Assembly (NCBI GenBank): GCA_029212925.1
Contig: JARGOB010000014.1
Coordinates: forward strand, 1-37,144
DNA from: Coxiellaceae bacterium
Lineage (GTDB): Bacteria; Pseudomonadota; Gammaproteobacteria; Coxiellales; Coxiellaceae
Direction of reading: 5' to 3'
Length of the DNA stretch: 37,144 nt
Position 1 is the first letter of the stretch, and every line of letters starts with the position of its first letter. Both the position numbers and the translations under genes were made by a program. Positions 16,839 through 26,772 of the stretch are shown here, in pieces. Below the pieces are notes generated by a model. That model saw only the letters and a program-made list of their open reading frames with translations, was not told the DNA's origin and did not search any database.

Positions 16839-19187
16839 TTAACTGATGCGCGGCAGATACTCTCGAGACGATTCGTACTCGCTAACCAACTCATGGTACT
16901 CACTATCACCCAAAATAGTTTTGATGCTCTGCATATTATGTTCGTAAATGGGGTCAGCTGAATCAGCTTTTGTGCTTAAATACTCAAAAGCTGGGCGTAA
17001 TAGCTCTTTAGTATAACCATATCCCATATCTGGATTTAAATGCTTTTTAGCATACATCTGAGCAATCCATTTAAATACAATAACTTCACCGCTATCAAGC
17101 TTAGCTGCATCCATGCTATCGCCAACTGCTATTTTTATTGCTAATCGCGCAGAACACACGCGTCCTGTTGTTTTGATTTTTTTATACATCGGCATAGAAG
17201 TGCTTAAAGCATACCTAAAATTCCTTAATGTCAATACAGCTCGTGTTGCATCTATAACTGGGTCCTTTAACATAGCCTCATGCGCCAGTCTCAATAACAC
17301 ATCAAGGTAGGCACTCGCCAACGCACAATTACCTATCTTTTGCGTCGACCGCTTAAGTGGATCTAACATAAGAGGCACACTGACTTCATCAGTGCCTAAA
17401 GCAGCAATCATGCCTGCCACCACAGGCGGCGAATCACGCAGCTCTCGTTCGAATTTATCTACCGGTTTTTCTTGTAACGGAATAAGACCAAAATCAGACC
17501 CTATTCCATCACCAATGGTTAGTGTGTTATCAAAATAATACATATGCTCCGCACGGTCACCTTGCAATTTTTCTACTATTGCGGGATCAGCTAATTTCTC
17601 TGGCTGTGTCACATAAAATATTTTAATCTCCGCATCATACACACCGCGATTGACCATCATTAAATATGTTTTATCTTTAATCAGCAGAAAAGCTAATCTA
17701 ATTGCATGCCCACCTTCTACAGCAGTTGAGTTACTCCAACCAGCATTGATACCAACAAACCCACTTGCTCGTAACATATCATATGGATTATTGGCTAATA
17801 GACCTGATTTAGACTGTAGCTGTAACTGCGAACGATATCCCAAATCTACTTTTGCTAGTAATCTGTCATGTATATTTTCATCCATTTGGCAAAAAGTATG
17901 TAAATGCTCTGAAACAAGATAATGCGCCAATCTAGGATCATAACCAACCTCATGCATGTCAGATGCAGTACCCCAGTCTTCTGGCTTTGATTCAAAACCA
18001 CAATCCAATAAGGCAAACCTAAAGCGCCCATCCCACTCAACAGTGACTGCGTCAGGCAAAGCAAAAAAAGCACTCAAGTGACTTACATTACGTCGCTGAT
18101 CATCATTTAAATAGCCTAATAGACTTAATTGCCTTAAGGCTTTTTGAGCGCCTACTGAGCGCGCATCTGTTGCAGTATTAGCAATGTTGTCTAGCTTACA
18201 AACTGCCGAACGGTATCCCTGCTTTACCAGCGCGAATAAACCATACACGGTATTTGAAAATGGATGTAAATAATCTAGTAGCGCCTCAGTTTTAAATGAC
18301 TTTCTATTTCGATACACCCATTGCTTAGCATTTTCACAACCATCTTTTGCTAATGCTATTATTCTACTTTCAACATCCGGATCGGCAGGAAAGTAATAGA
18401 CAAGCTTCAGTGTTTCAATAGATGGGTCAGGTAATTGACGTAATAACTCGATTGCTGCTGTGTTGCCACACTGAACTATTCGGCATAACTCACCTTCGCT
18501 ATCAGGGTGAAGGCCATCAAAAGGATAAAGGTGACTTAATGTGCTTGCATTTAACTCATACTCACGGTCTTCCAAATACATTTGCGCAGAAAAATCACCG
18601 TCATTTGCACGCTGTAAAACTGCTCTTGCTTGCAGTGGGTTCGACATATCGGGGAATTCGGCGGATATTAATCGTATAACATTTTGATACCTAAACTGAA
18701 CTAATGCTGGATATCTCGACCGTGGAAAGCTCATCATATCTTGCAGCGAAGTATCGTCATCCGAATCGTCAGGGTCTTCAAGCACATCAGGAAAAGCGCT
18801 AATATCGATATCCATAGATGCTATGCGTTCAGCACCATAAGACTTGATTACACCCAACAACATGATATTCGCCAATTCATTGTCTAATGCCATGCTAGCT
18901 AATGTGCCTAAAAATGCTGGATCAGATTCATCTAATCGAACTAACCGCACGAACTCTTCACCTTTAACGGTTGCACTGTTCTCTTGCCCCTGGTCACCCA
19001 GCAACAAATAATTCAGCACATCCCACATACTGCCATCACCCATTTCATCCTTAATTTCTCTAACGGTTTGCTCTAAATCATCTGACGCATTAATCCGACT
19101 TAGCTGATCATCAAACACGCACTCATTCAACCGTTGACCCGGTTGCAATAACTGACAAATACGTCGCTCGAGTGATGTTCTGCTCAT
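16839..19187 (-). CDS. Putative cysteine-protease-type effector paralogue B, 782 aa
   Basis: Middle member of the three-gene family. The N-terminal 400 residues are helical, with short units of the type DGD-FSAQMYLED, CGNTAAIELLRQL, KDGCENAKQWVYR and KQGYRSAVCKLDN that look like a degenerate Sel1/TPR-like solenoid. The C-terminal module holds H494 in GGHAIRLAF, N513 in VNRG (spacing 19), GDGIGSDFGL at 559-568, and Q616/C621 in TQKIGNCALASAY. It lacks the extra glutamine at -6 from the cysteine found in the other two. The C-terminus (YHELVSEYESSREYL) is glutamate-rich, as in some Dot/Icm substrates. The ATG overlaps the stop of paralogue A (ATGA), implying translational coupling. Function unproven. 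Confidence 0.8.
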   Translation of the reverse strand: MSRTSLERRICQLLQPGQRLNECVFDDQLSRINASDDLEQTVREIKDEMGDGSMWDVLNYLLLGDQGQENSATVKGEEFVRLVRLDESDPAFLGTLASMALDNELANIMLLGVIKSYGAERIASMDIDISAFPDVLEDPDDSDDDTSLQDMMSFPRSRYPALVQFRYQNVIRLISAEFPDMSNPLQARAVLQRANDGDFSAQMYLEDREYELNASTLSHLYPFDGLHPDSEGELCRIVQCGNTAAIELLRQLPDPSIETLKLVYYFPADPDVESRIIALAKDGCENAKQWVYRNRKSFKTEALLDYLHPFSNTVYGLFALVKQGYRSAVCKLDNIANTATDARSVGAQKALRQLSLLGYLNDDQRRNVSHLSAFFALPDAVTVEWDGRFRFALLDCGFESKPEDWGTASDMHEVGYDPRLAHYLVSEHLHTFCQMDENIHDRLLAKVDLGYRSQLQLQSKSGLLANNPYDMLRASGFVGINAGWSNSTAVEGGHAIRLAFLLIKDKTYLMMVNRGVYDAEIKIFYVTQPEKLADPAIVEKLQGDRAEHMYYFDNTLTIGDGIGSDFGLIPLQEKPVDKFERELRDSPPVVAGMIAALGTDEVSVPLMLDPLKRSTQKIGNCALASAYLDVLLRLAHEAMLKDPVIDATRAVLTLRNFRYALSTSMPMYKKIKTTGRVCSARLAIKIAVGDSMDAAKLDSGEVIVFKWIAQMYAKKHLNPDMGYGYTKELLRPAFEYLSTKADSADPIYEHNMQSIKTILGDSEYHELVSEYESSREYLPRIS

Positions 19188-20857
19188 TTTTTCAATCCAG
19201 CTGTTGTGGTTACTGCACTGTCACCCATTCCTGCACATGCCACCTTAGCTAACGTACAAAACTTATCGTAATATGGTGTGCTGTTAAGTCTTTCAATACC
19301 TGCTGTTGATTGCAGGTAATCGTCAAGCGGTTTAAATATTGCGGCACGTTTAACAGCAGAGGTATCATCACAACCATGCTCCATATCAATAAAATCGAGA
19401 AAACGACCAAATAATTCCACTCTTTGTTCCAAGCTCAACGGAATATCATCCGCTTTTTTTGGCATCAATAAACAATCTATTACCGATTGCATAGAAGCAG
19501 ATCTATCAAAAGCCCTAAAGTGCTTATAGGCACGCGTTGAATTTTTCAACGAATCAATAAATAAAATAAACGGCACACCCTCATCCTTACGTAACAACTC
19601 ACGATTACAAGGATCAAGAACTTTTGCCACTAACTCTTGATGAAAGCACGCCATTCGGAGCTTCATTTTTCCAACCTCCGAAGCGCATTTTCCAATTTTT
19701 TGCTGCTTCCATTGCAGTTCTTTAGGTATTATTGCCAAGGCTTCTAGTCCAAGATCTTTACCAATACCCTCACCGTCTGCGTTAACATCCAATAAATATT
19801 CACGTGAAGTGGTTTCAACAGCATTTACTTTTAAATATAAATCGTCAGTTGAAAGTGCTGCTAGATTATTGACCTTGAACAGTCTAATTGAACCATCTTC
19901 CGATCGACCACCACCGCGATTGCAATGAGCCAAATACGTTACACCGTTTAATTTGAATAATGACAAGATAAAAACATGATAACTGCGCCTAGGCTTCTCT
20001 AAGTACCAACCCACAGTTACGTTGGTTAGCTCTCCTTTTGAAATCTGTTCAGCTATCTTTACTCTATCAGCAGGCCTGTAAGCATAATTATACAAATCAT
20101 ACACATGTGAGAATTCAAACTGTCGCCCTATTAACGCCCAATCCATTGATGTTTCTGGATTAGTTCTCACATACTTGTTTACCCTATCCAACAAGCTCTT
20201 TTCATCAAATATAGTTTTAGATCCTGGCTCATCTAATATACTAACTCCCGTTCGATTACTGCCTTTTGACACATCAAACCCAAGATCCATAAAAGCATAC
20301 TTTAGCTCGGTGAGTTTTGGCGTGGCATGCGCAACTGTTTGAAAAAATCTTGAAGTTAATCGTGATCCAGGATCCCTAACAGCTTCTAACACTGATCTCA
20401 ATTCATCTAAGTCATGACTTTCCACCATGGTTGAAAGAATCTTTGCTTTATCCACCACAACAGAAACTTCGGAGGCAGTTGATACTGTATTTGCTTTATC
20501 AGCTCGATCATCGATAATATCCTGCGCTTGCACGATACCCAGCCTTGCCCAGCGAGTGAGCTCTGCATCGGTGATATCATCAAGCTCACGTGATAAATCG
20601 AAACTAAAAAAAGTAATTAATGCATCTACTTTTTTAGTATTTAATCTATAAGCATCTGGTTCTTTAGTTTTAATAGCATCGAAGCGCATTCGTAACGTAG
20701 CCAAATGTGTGGCTACCACAGTGTAGTTGCACATCAGTGCAGCACTATTAATTTGGTCTTTCATCATGCCAATAATCAGTGGCATAGTCGCACTTTCAAA
20801 ATCCAGGTGCACTTGATTGCCTAACAGCCACCGACATAATGCATCACCTAACTTCAT
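19184..20857 (-). CDS. Putative cysteine-protease-type effector paralogue A, 557 aa
   Basis: First gene of the family operon. An N-terminal helical region of about 200 residues precedes the shared module: H294 in RSYHVFILSLF, N313 in HCNRGG (spacing 19), GEGIGKDLGL at 362-371, and Q385-Q386 before C391 in QQKIGKC. Compared with its paralogues the asparagine before the cysteine is lysine (GKC for GNC) and it is the shortest protein because it has a shorter helical N-terminus. No signal peptide or TM segment. Its promoter must lie in the 265-base divergent gap shared with the SidE-type gene, so the two units may be controlled together. Protease or acyltransferase activity is inferred only from the conserved residues. 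Confidence 0.8.
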   Translation of the reverse strand: MKLGDALCRWLLGNQVHLDFESATMPLIIGMMKDQINSAALMCNYTVVATHLATLRMRFDAIKTKEPDAYRLNTKKVDALITFFSFDLSRELDDITDAELTRWARLGIVQAQDIIDDRADKANTVSTASEVSVVVDKAKILSTMVESHDLDELRSVLEAVRDPGSRLTSRFFQTVAHATPKLTELKYAFMDLGFDVSKGSNRTGVSILDEPGSKTIFDEKSLLDRVNKYVRTNPETSMDWALIGRQFEFSHVYDLYNYAYRPADRVKIAEQISKGELTNVTVGWYLEKPRRSYHVFILSLFKLNGVTYLAHCNRGGGRSEDGSIRLFKVNNLAALSTDDLYLKVNAVETTSREYLLDVNADGEGIGKDLGLEALAIIPKELQWKQQKIGKCASEVGKMKLRMACFHQELVAKVLDPCNRELLRKDEGVPFILFIDSLKNSTRAYKHFRAFDRSASMQSVIDCLLMPKKADDIPLSLEQRVELFGRFLDFIDMEHGCDDTSAVKRAAIFKPLDDYLQSTAGIERLNSTPYYDKFCTLAKVACAGMGDSAVTTTAGLKK

Positions 20858-21122
20858 ATTAACTCATTGATTTTGTTTCTATATAATTGTTATCGTCATA
20901 TTATCATGCCAGCATGAAAACAATATTAAAGGTATTAGCATTGGCGTTTGAAACTTGTCTCTACGCTTAATGTAAGCTTATAAACATCAATATGTTCAGC
21001 GAGTACTAGCTACAAGTGTTGATATGAACAAACCAGAATGATAGCATTCATAATAAGACCATAGTTTATATAAATTAGTAATAGTAACGATATTATCGTA
21101 CAGTTGAATACGTGAGAAATGA
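20858..21122. promoter_or_regulatory. Divergent intergenic region between effector-type units
   Basis: This AT-rich 265-base gap separates two divergent effector-type transcription units and must hold both promoters. I see AT-rich -10-like stretches but no unambiguous -35/-10 pair, no hairpin terminator and no RNA gene. CATGC-CA-GCATG at 20907-20918 is a short dyad of little weight on its own. Confidence 0.45.
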
Positions 21123-24100
21123 ATGCGAGTCAGTGAAACCTATTTACCACTATTAAATTTTTTAAATGCCCAACACTACTCCAAACCGATGGACCCCACC
21201 GCCTGCCCAGAACCAGACAGCTGGTACAGCAGGGGAGAACTAGAAGAACGAAGGAAATCGTGTGGCAAAAGCCTGAAAAAAAGCAATCATGGCCTTACAC
21301 ATCATGTGCGAAGCATGGCCTATATTGAGCCTGTAATACACTATCTAGAAACTTGGGGTAGCCCTGACATACGCGCAAAGCTTGCAGAATTTTTAGGTGA
21401 AGGTGAACAGCGCATAAAACGCATTCGGCAACTAACCATCGCTATGGCGTTTAGCAGTATCTCACGCGACAGTGAAATTTCTCGCGAAAGACAAATAGCT
21501 GTTTATGAGTATTATCATCAACGCAATGGTGAAAGATTTGAGCAGCTATACAAAGTCTCTCAGCGTAGCGATGAAAGCAAACGTGAACCAATCGCTGATG
21601 ATCTTGATGACGCACCGGCGGATATCAAAGCTCTGTTTGCTGAGACATTTACTGATGAAACCGAATTCAAACAAATCCAACGCAGTCTAGTGGCTATGGG
21701 CGACCCTAAAAACACTGACATCTCTCATATCATTATTAACCTAGCGCATAAATTAGATTTAGCACGTTGTTATCGCGGCAGTAAAGCACAACGAGAAATC
21801 GAAGGTTATATGCATACACTTTCCGATGAAGACCTGCCTTATGGCGAGGCCATGCATGGGTTACGCACCTTTGCTATCGACTTAATGCATAACACCGGCA
21901 ATCGTGTCGCCTATCTTCGACACGGTTATGACGCAGAAACATTTGAGCGCTGCAATACCGATCCGGCAGCTTGCCTAGCAGAAGTTAATAGGCGAACAGC
22001 ATACGACCCCCATTTACACACCATACCCGTTGCAGACCAAGCACCATTTTATTTTAAAATAGAACGCCATGCGTATAATCACGAAGGATTTCGCCATTTT
22101 GCTCATATGCGCTCTAAGATTAATTATGATGACTTTACTACTCGACAAAAGAGTCGATGGGCAACAACACCTGATCAAAAAAGAAAACCATTCGGTGTAA
22201 GGTTAGAAAAAGGCGAATACACAGTCGTCGATAATTTTACCAAAAGCCCACTGCTGCCTACTCAAGATAAACGCACTAAAAAAACGTCGTTGAGCTACTG
22301 CGATACAGGCCGAGGCTATTGGGCAACACCCACCACGGTTGCCTCCAAAAACATTCAAGTTGGCATAAAGCTCAGACCTGAACAGGTGACTCCCTCGGTT
22401 ATTTACTCCAGTAATGCCAACACAAAAAAACGCACCCTCAGCGATTTTGCAACAAGTGACAAGGCTCTTGACTTTCTTTATAAAGCTCAACGTAGATTTC
22501 ACATACTAAAAACCGCGCCCGACCTCATCACACACAGTACCACTCAAGACGCCAAAGGCAAATCACGTAATAATGAAATATTAGGTCGTTTTAGTGATAT
22601 TGATAGCATTTGTATCTTCAGGAATAATTTACAATCCCGCCTGATGGCACAAGTCAGAGCAAAACAGTGGCATGAAAGCGCCCTTGAATATGCTGATGAA
22701 ATGGATGTTATTGGCCCAATCTCACCACCCGACATTAGCTTTTATTGCGTCACTAGTGACGGCACACCACCCAAGCAGGGTCGGTATGATGATGCACAAC
22801 AACTAGCAGATCTAGAAATAGCACAATCAATAGTAGACAGTGAAGTGATCGCATATTGTTTAGCAGAACTGGCTAAACCTGCTCCGCCTAGCTTTATGGA
22901 AAAGAATGCGGTGCACGCCTGGCACTATGCTGCTGCACACAATGACGCAGCAACGTTATCTTCTTTGTTAACAGAGGACCCCACAAGATTAACTGAACAA
23001 GACAAGCTACAAAGAACACCTTTGCATTATGCTGCCGCTAATGCCAGCAAAGAGTGCCTTTTGTTATTAATTCAACAACACGTAGAATCAACAACGGCGA
23101 TTGAAGGCTTCCCACTAGACTTATTAATCCAACATCATGAAGGCGACCTACTTAAACAACTGTTTGCCACAGTAAATAGTGAACAAGAATCTCTATTAGT
23201 AAATGCGATTTCACCGACCATGCAGCAACATACCAGTGTTGAGGCATTATGTGCCGAATCTCGCATTCGTGAAGCCAGCTCCTGGAAAACAGAGCCTGAT
23301 CTTACAACCATCGCTTTTTGCATTAAACATTTTGACGAACAACGTCTTGAAGCTTACTTTTCGGCCCATGAGAATGATATTTTCAAATACGTGCAACAGC
23401 TAATATCTGACCGAGATGCAGAATCACTAAACGCCGCGGTGGCCACACTGTTTCAAAGCAGCAATACTAGAATATACAGAAATTGGCATTCTAAATTAGG
23501 GTTTTGTTTTCCTGTGGTCATGTCTGATGAAGCAACAGAAGCGAAAGCAGATGAGCTTTCAGACGATGATCTTGATGGCACCTCAAGCTATCACGCACCC
23601 CCTGTATCACCCGGAACATTCAACGATAGAGACACCATTGCATTTATCAAACAACTCGATCCGCAAGCAGCAATCGCACTGATTAAAAACTATGATAAAC
23701 TTTTTTTTCGCGGCTTTAAAACTGATTTTGAATCATACATTCTCACAACGCAGGACAGTGAATTCATTGAGTACTTAAGCCAAGCGGATAAAGCCATGCA
23801 CAAACAATATGGATTTTTCTGTGAATTAGCATTAGATTTAATGTTATTCCCACAGAGTTTCGAAGAGTTGTGCCTCATTAGTCGTTTTAACTGGCCTAAA
23901 TGCGAAGAGTGGAATGAAGAAGTCATCAGTGAAATTTTTGGCGATACCGATCGTTACCATGATGATGGTGAGAGCGATGAATCGTTTGCTACAGTCCGTG
24001 ATGATCTAACCGTTAAATACAACGCCTATGCTTCACGGCTCACTTACGCTGAAAAAGAAGAACTCATCGCATCACTGCAAAGCAATTTAACCGATGTATA

Positions 24101-24299
24101 TTCAGAAGACTATACCGCCAAACTAATAACAGTTATTCGCAATGCTTTATATCCCGCAGCACTGCATGTCGAAACTGCAGAAGCTGAATTCAAACACACA
24201 CCCGCTTTATTCCAACCAGCTGCTGAAGATGCCACTACTTTCTCACCAACTTCCACAGAAACCACATCGACAACCCCAACAACACCACCGCCGTTATAG
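21123..24299 (+). CDS. SidE-type phosphodiesterase domain protein with ankyrin repeats
   Basis: A 1058-aa protein. Residues about 45-290 match the PDE domain of the Legionella SidE family as I know it: NHGLTHHVR at 55-63, IAMAFSSISRDSE at 106-118, and the strong signature SHIIINLAHKLDLARCY at 201-217, then a helix ending near CLAEVNR (284-290). In SidE proteins this domain cleaves ADP-ribosylated ubiquitin to drive phosphoribosyl-serine ubiquitination; stand-alone versions (DupA/DupB) remove that mark. By eye the catalytic residues would be H56 or H60, E118 and H202 or H209. No ADP-ribosyltransferase module is recognised. Residues 320-580 are unknown; about 595-660 hold two ankyrin repeats (HAWHYAAAHNDAATL, TPLHYAAANASKECL). 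The end is Thr/Pro-rich. Converges on and slightly overlaps the MATE gene. Confidence 0.85.
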   Translation: MRVSETYLPLLNFLNAQHYSKPMDPTACPEPDSWYSRGELEERRKSCGKSLKKSNHGLTHHVRSMAYIEPVIHYLETWGSPDIRAKLAEFLGEGEQRIKRIRQLTIAMAFSSISRDSEISRERQIAVYEYYHQRNGERFEQLYKVSQRSDESKREPIADDLDDAPADIKALFAETFTDETEFKQIQRSLVAMGDPKNTDISHIIINLAHKLDLARCYRGSKAQREIEGYMHTLSDEDLPYGEAMHGLRTFAIDLMHNTGNRVAYLRHGYDAETFERCNTDPAACLAEVNRRTAYDPHLHTIPVADQAPFYFKIERHAYNHEGFRHFAHMRSKINYDDFTTRQKSRWATTPDQKRKPFGVRLEKGEYTVVDNFTKSPLLPTQDKRTKKTSLSYCDTGRGYWATPTTVASKNIQVGIKLRPEQVTPSVIYSSNANTKKRTLSDFATSDKALDFLYKAQRRFHILKTAPDLITHSTTQDAKGKSRNNEILGRFSDIDSICIFRNNLQSRLMAQVRAKQWHESALEYADEMDVIGPISPPDISFYCVTSDGTPPKQGRYDDAQQLADLEIAQSIVDSEVIAYCLAELAKPAPPSFMEKNAVHAWHYAAAHNDAATLSSLLTEDPTRLTEQDKLQRTPLHYAAANASKECLLLLIQQHVESTTAIEGFPLDLLIQHHEGDLLKQLFATVNSEQESLLVNAISPTMQQHTSVEALCAESRIREASSWKTEPDLTTIAFCIKHFDEQRLEAYFSAHENDIFKYVQQLISDRDAESLNAAVATLFQSSNTRIYRNWHSKLGFCFPVVMSDEATEAKADELSDDDLDGTSSYHAPPVSPGTFNDRDTIAFIKQLDPQAAIALIKNYDKLFFRGFKTDFESYILTTQDSEFIEYLSQADKAMHKQYGFFCELALDLMLFPQSFEELCLISRFNWPKCEEWNEEVISEIFGDTDRYHDDGESDESFATVRDDLTVKYNAYASRLTYAEKEELIASLQSNLTDVYSEDYTAKLITVIRNALYPAALHVETAEAEFKHTPALFQPAAEDATTFSPTSTETTSTTPTTPPPL

Positions 24300-25589
24300 T
24301 TGAATCGCTTTATAGCGTAACCATAACCCCATGGTGATACTGCGCACTGCCATAAAGCAGAGGAAGGCTATCCATAACCCGTGATTCTGCCACGAATACA
24401 GCAACCAAAACACGGCGAAAAAGACCAGCATTGAAATCAACATACTGTTGCGCATATCTTTAGCCCGCATGGCACCGACAAAAATACCATCAAGCCAATA
24501 GCTCCACACAGAAATGATTGGTGAAATAATTAAATAAATAAGATAATGACCTGCTGCCACCCTCACCTGTTCAATATTTGTCAGCAAATGAATAAACATC
24601 TTGCCAAAAATTAAATAAAATACAACAAACGCTATGGCAACCCACAAAGAAAACCATCCTGCTTGCCGAATGGATTGCTGCAATAATGATTCATCTTTCT
24701 TACCTACCGCTTCACCCACCAATGCCTCAGTCGCATTCGCAAAACCATCCAATGCATAAGCCATCGCTTCTTGAAAATTAAATAAAATAACATTTGCTGC
24801 TAATATGATCGCACCAAACTGTGCACCTTCTCGGGTGAAGTATGCAAATACAAACAATATACATAAGGTCCGAATAAAAATATCACGATTGACACCGAAT
24901 AGTTCAACCACTTTTTGTTTTGACCATAAAATCCCGCGTTGCCACTGCCATGGCTTGCCATGTAAACAATCATAAACACAATAAATGCCTAATAGAAAAC
25001 CCATACACTGCGCAATGACTGTCGCCAATGCCACACCATCAGTTGTCATACCAAAGCCATAGACAAATACAATATCGAATACAGCTGCTAATACATTTAT
25101 CACTAAACTCAATAGCAACGCTATGCGTGGTTTTTGCAAGCCAATAAACCAGCCCATAAACACCATATTGACTAATACAGCAGGTGCTGCCCAAATGCGG
25201 TAATGGAAATACTGCAGACTGTATTGTGTAACGACGGGCGATGCATCAATTAAATGAAAGGCGAGCTTGGCAATCGGTACTTGTAAGATCACGATTAAAA
25301 TACCAAATGCAAAACCAATAATTACATGACGCGCTAATACCAACGTCATTTGTGCCGTATCGGCCTGGCCAAAAGCCTGCGATGTCAAACCCGTGGTGCC
25401 CATACGCAGAAAACCAAATACCCAATACAACATATTGAATAACATGGCACCAATACCAACCGCTGCTAAATAATAAGCATGTGGTAAATGCCCCATCACG
25501 GCTGTATCAACTAAGCCCAACAAGGGAATCGTTAAATTGGATAGGATCATTGGAATGGCAAGGTGCGGTATGCGTTTATTCAGTGACAT
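24294..25589 (-). CDS. MATE-family efflux transporter (DinF-like)
   Basis: A 431-aa inner-membrane exporter with about 12 hydrophobic segments. The N-terminus (IPMILSNLTIPLLGLVDTAVMGHL) and FLRMGTTGLTSQAFGQ at about 61-76 are characteristic of the DinF subgroup of MATE transporters, which exchange cationic drugs or other organic compounds for Na+ or H+. Length is normal for the family. Its start overlaps the end of the upstream MFS gene by 14 bases on the same strand, so the two exporters are translated together. Its last bases overlap the end of the convergent SidE-type gene. Substrate unknown. Confidence 0.92.
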   Translation of the reverse strand: MSLNKRIPHLAIPMILSNLTIPLLGLVDTAVMGHLPHAYYLAAVGIGAMLFNMLYWVFGFLRMGTTGLTSQAFGQADTAQMTLVLARHVIIGFAFGILIVILQVPIAKLAFHLIDASPVVTQYSLQYFHYRIWAAPAVLVNMVFMGWFIGLQKPRIALLLSLVINVLAAVFDIVFVYGFGMTTDGVALATVIAQCMGFLLGIYCVYDCLHGKPWQWQRGILWSKQKVVELFGVNRDIFIRTLCILFVFAYFTREGAQFGAIILAANVILFNFQEAMAYALDGFANATEALVGEAVGKKDESLLQQSIRQAGWFSLWVAIAFVVFYLIFGKMFIHLLTNIEQVRVAAGHYLIYLIISPIISVWSYWLDGIFVGAMRAKDMRNSMLISMLVFFAVFWLLYSWQNHGLWIAFLCFMAVRSITMGLWLRYKAIQL

Positions 25590-26751
25590 GTCGACGCATC
25601 CAAATCATATAAATTATAAATGAGCACACGACAGCCGCAGTGATTAAGATAATCATGGGCCATGCGGTAAACATAGGAAACAATGACAAGATAGCCGCGT
25701 AGATTGCTGATATTAAGGATACACTCATGCCGGTCAATGCGGACCCCATACCACGGTGTTTGTCTAAAGCAACAATGCCTAAAGCATTGGCAGCGGATGT
25801 CATGCTACTGGTAGCAAAACACACTAGTGTAGCTGGCACCATTAGCGACCAAATAGTTAACCCAGCTACCGCTGACCAAATGACAAACAACAACAGTATT
25901 ACTATGTGCAGCACCAAACCACGAAACAGTACCTGACGTAAACTGTGGTGCTTAATCAACCAGCGGGCATTAAACGCACCGAGCAAATAACCTACCGCAG
26001 GAATCAAAATCAATAAACTATAGGTATGTTTGCTGAAATCCAGATCATGAATAATTAATAATGACGCCACCGGATAAAAAGCCCCGCCAGCAATGCCGCC
26101 GATTAAACCAAAGATCAATATACCAATACGGAATTGCGAAAAAGAGAAACAATAACGCATAGACTTTATTATATGCTTGGGGTGCATTGAGGCCGTTAAT
26201 TGTACGTTGGTTTCGCGTAACCACACAGCTATCAGCGCTAACATAACAGCATTTAGAACAACGGCCATAAAAAACACACCACGCCAGCCAAACCAAATAT
26301 CCATTCGCACACTTAAATAAGCCGACAACGCTGGGCTAATGGCCATAAACACCGTGAGCCAAATCATCGACAAGGCAAAATTTTTATTGTCCAATTTATC
26401 AGCAAGGATACTGCGTGATAAGGTAGGACAAGCACCTGAACCGATCGCCATCAAAACCTGACCCAATACATAAACGGAATAGCTATCACTCAATGCACAA
26501 ACCAAGCTGCCAGCGATAGCTAAGGTAAATGAAAGACCAATAATAAAACGACGACCATAACGGTCCGACAACACACCCCAAAGAATTTGGGTTAACGAGA
26601 AAATCAGTATATACAGTGAAATAATAAAGCGAATGGACGAAATCGGTACAGAAAATACCTGCGCTAAATCGTGAATAATAGGAACAGGCAGGTTAGCCCA
26701 TCCCCAGGCAAAGAAAATTAAACTGGCACAAAATATCACTAAGGCTCGCAT
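25576..26751 (-). CDS. MFS transporter, Bcr/CflA-like
   Basis: A 391-aa major facilitator with about 12 TM segments. GVLSDRYGRRFIIG (about 58-71) is the loop 2-3 MFS motif and the TM4-TM5 region (LMAIGSGACPTLSRSILAD) fits drug:H+ antiporters of the Bcr/CflA type. It differs clearly from the exporter at 3186-4373, so the window holds two separate members. It lies between the four-TM protein (21 bases upstream) and the MATE gene (14-base overlap), forming a three-gene unit. The end (IYMIWMRRHVTE) is a usual short cytosolic tail. Substrate unknown. Confidence 0.88.
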   Translation of the reverse strand: MRALVIFCASLIFFAWGWANLPVPIIHDLAQVFSVPISSIRFIISLYILIFSLTQILWGVLSDRYGRRFIIGLSFTLAIAGSLVCALSDSYSVYVLGQVLMAIGSGACPTLSRSILADKLDNKNFALSMIWLTVFMAISPALSAYLSVRMDIWFGWRGVFFMAVVLNAVMLALIAVWLRETNVQLTASMHPKHIIKSMRYCFSFSQFRIGILIFGLIGGIAGGAFYPVASLLIIHDLDFSKHTYSLLILIPAVGYLLGAFNARWLIKHHSLRQVLFRGLVLHIVILLLFVIWSAVAGLTIWSLMVPATLVCFATSSMTSAANALGIVALDKHRGMGSALTGMSVSLISAIYAAILSLFPMFTAWPMIILITAAVVCSFIIYMIWMRRHVTE

Positions 26752-26772
26752 GCCATTAGTGTAACATACCGT

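Noticed and set aside
20907..20918. CATGCCAGCATG dyad as an operator
   Set aside because: It is a short, single, imperfect dyad with nothing similar nearby.
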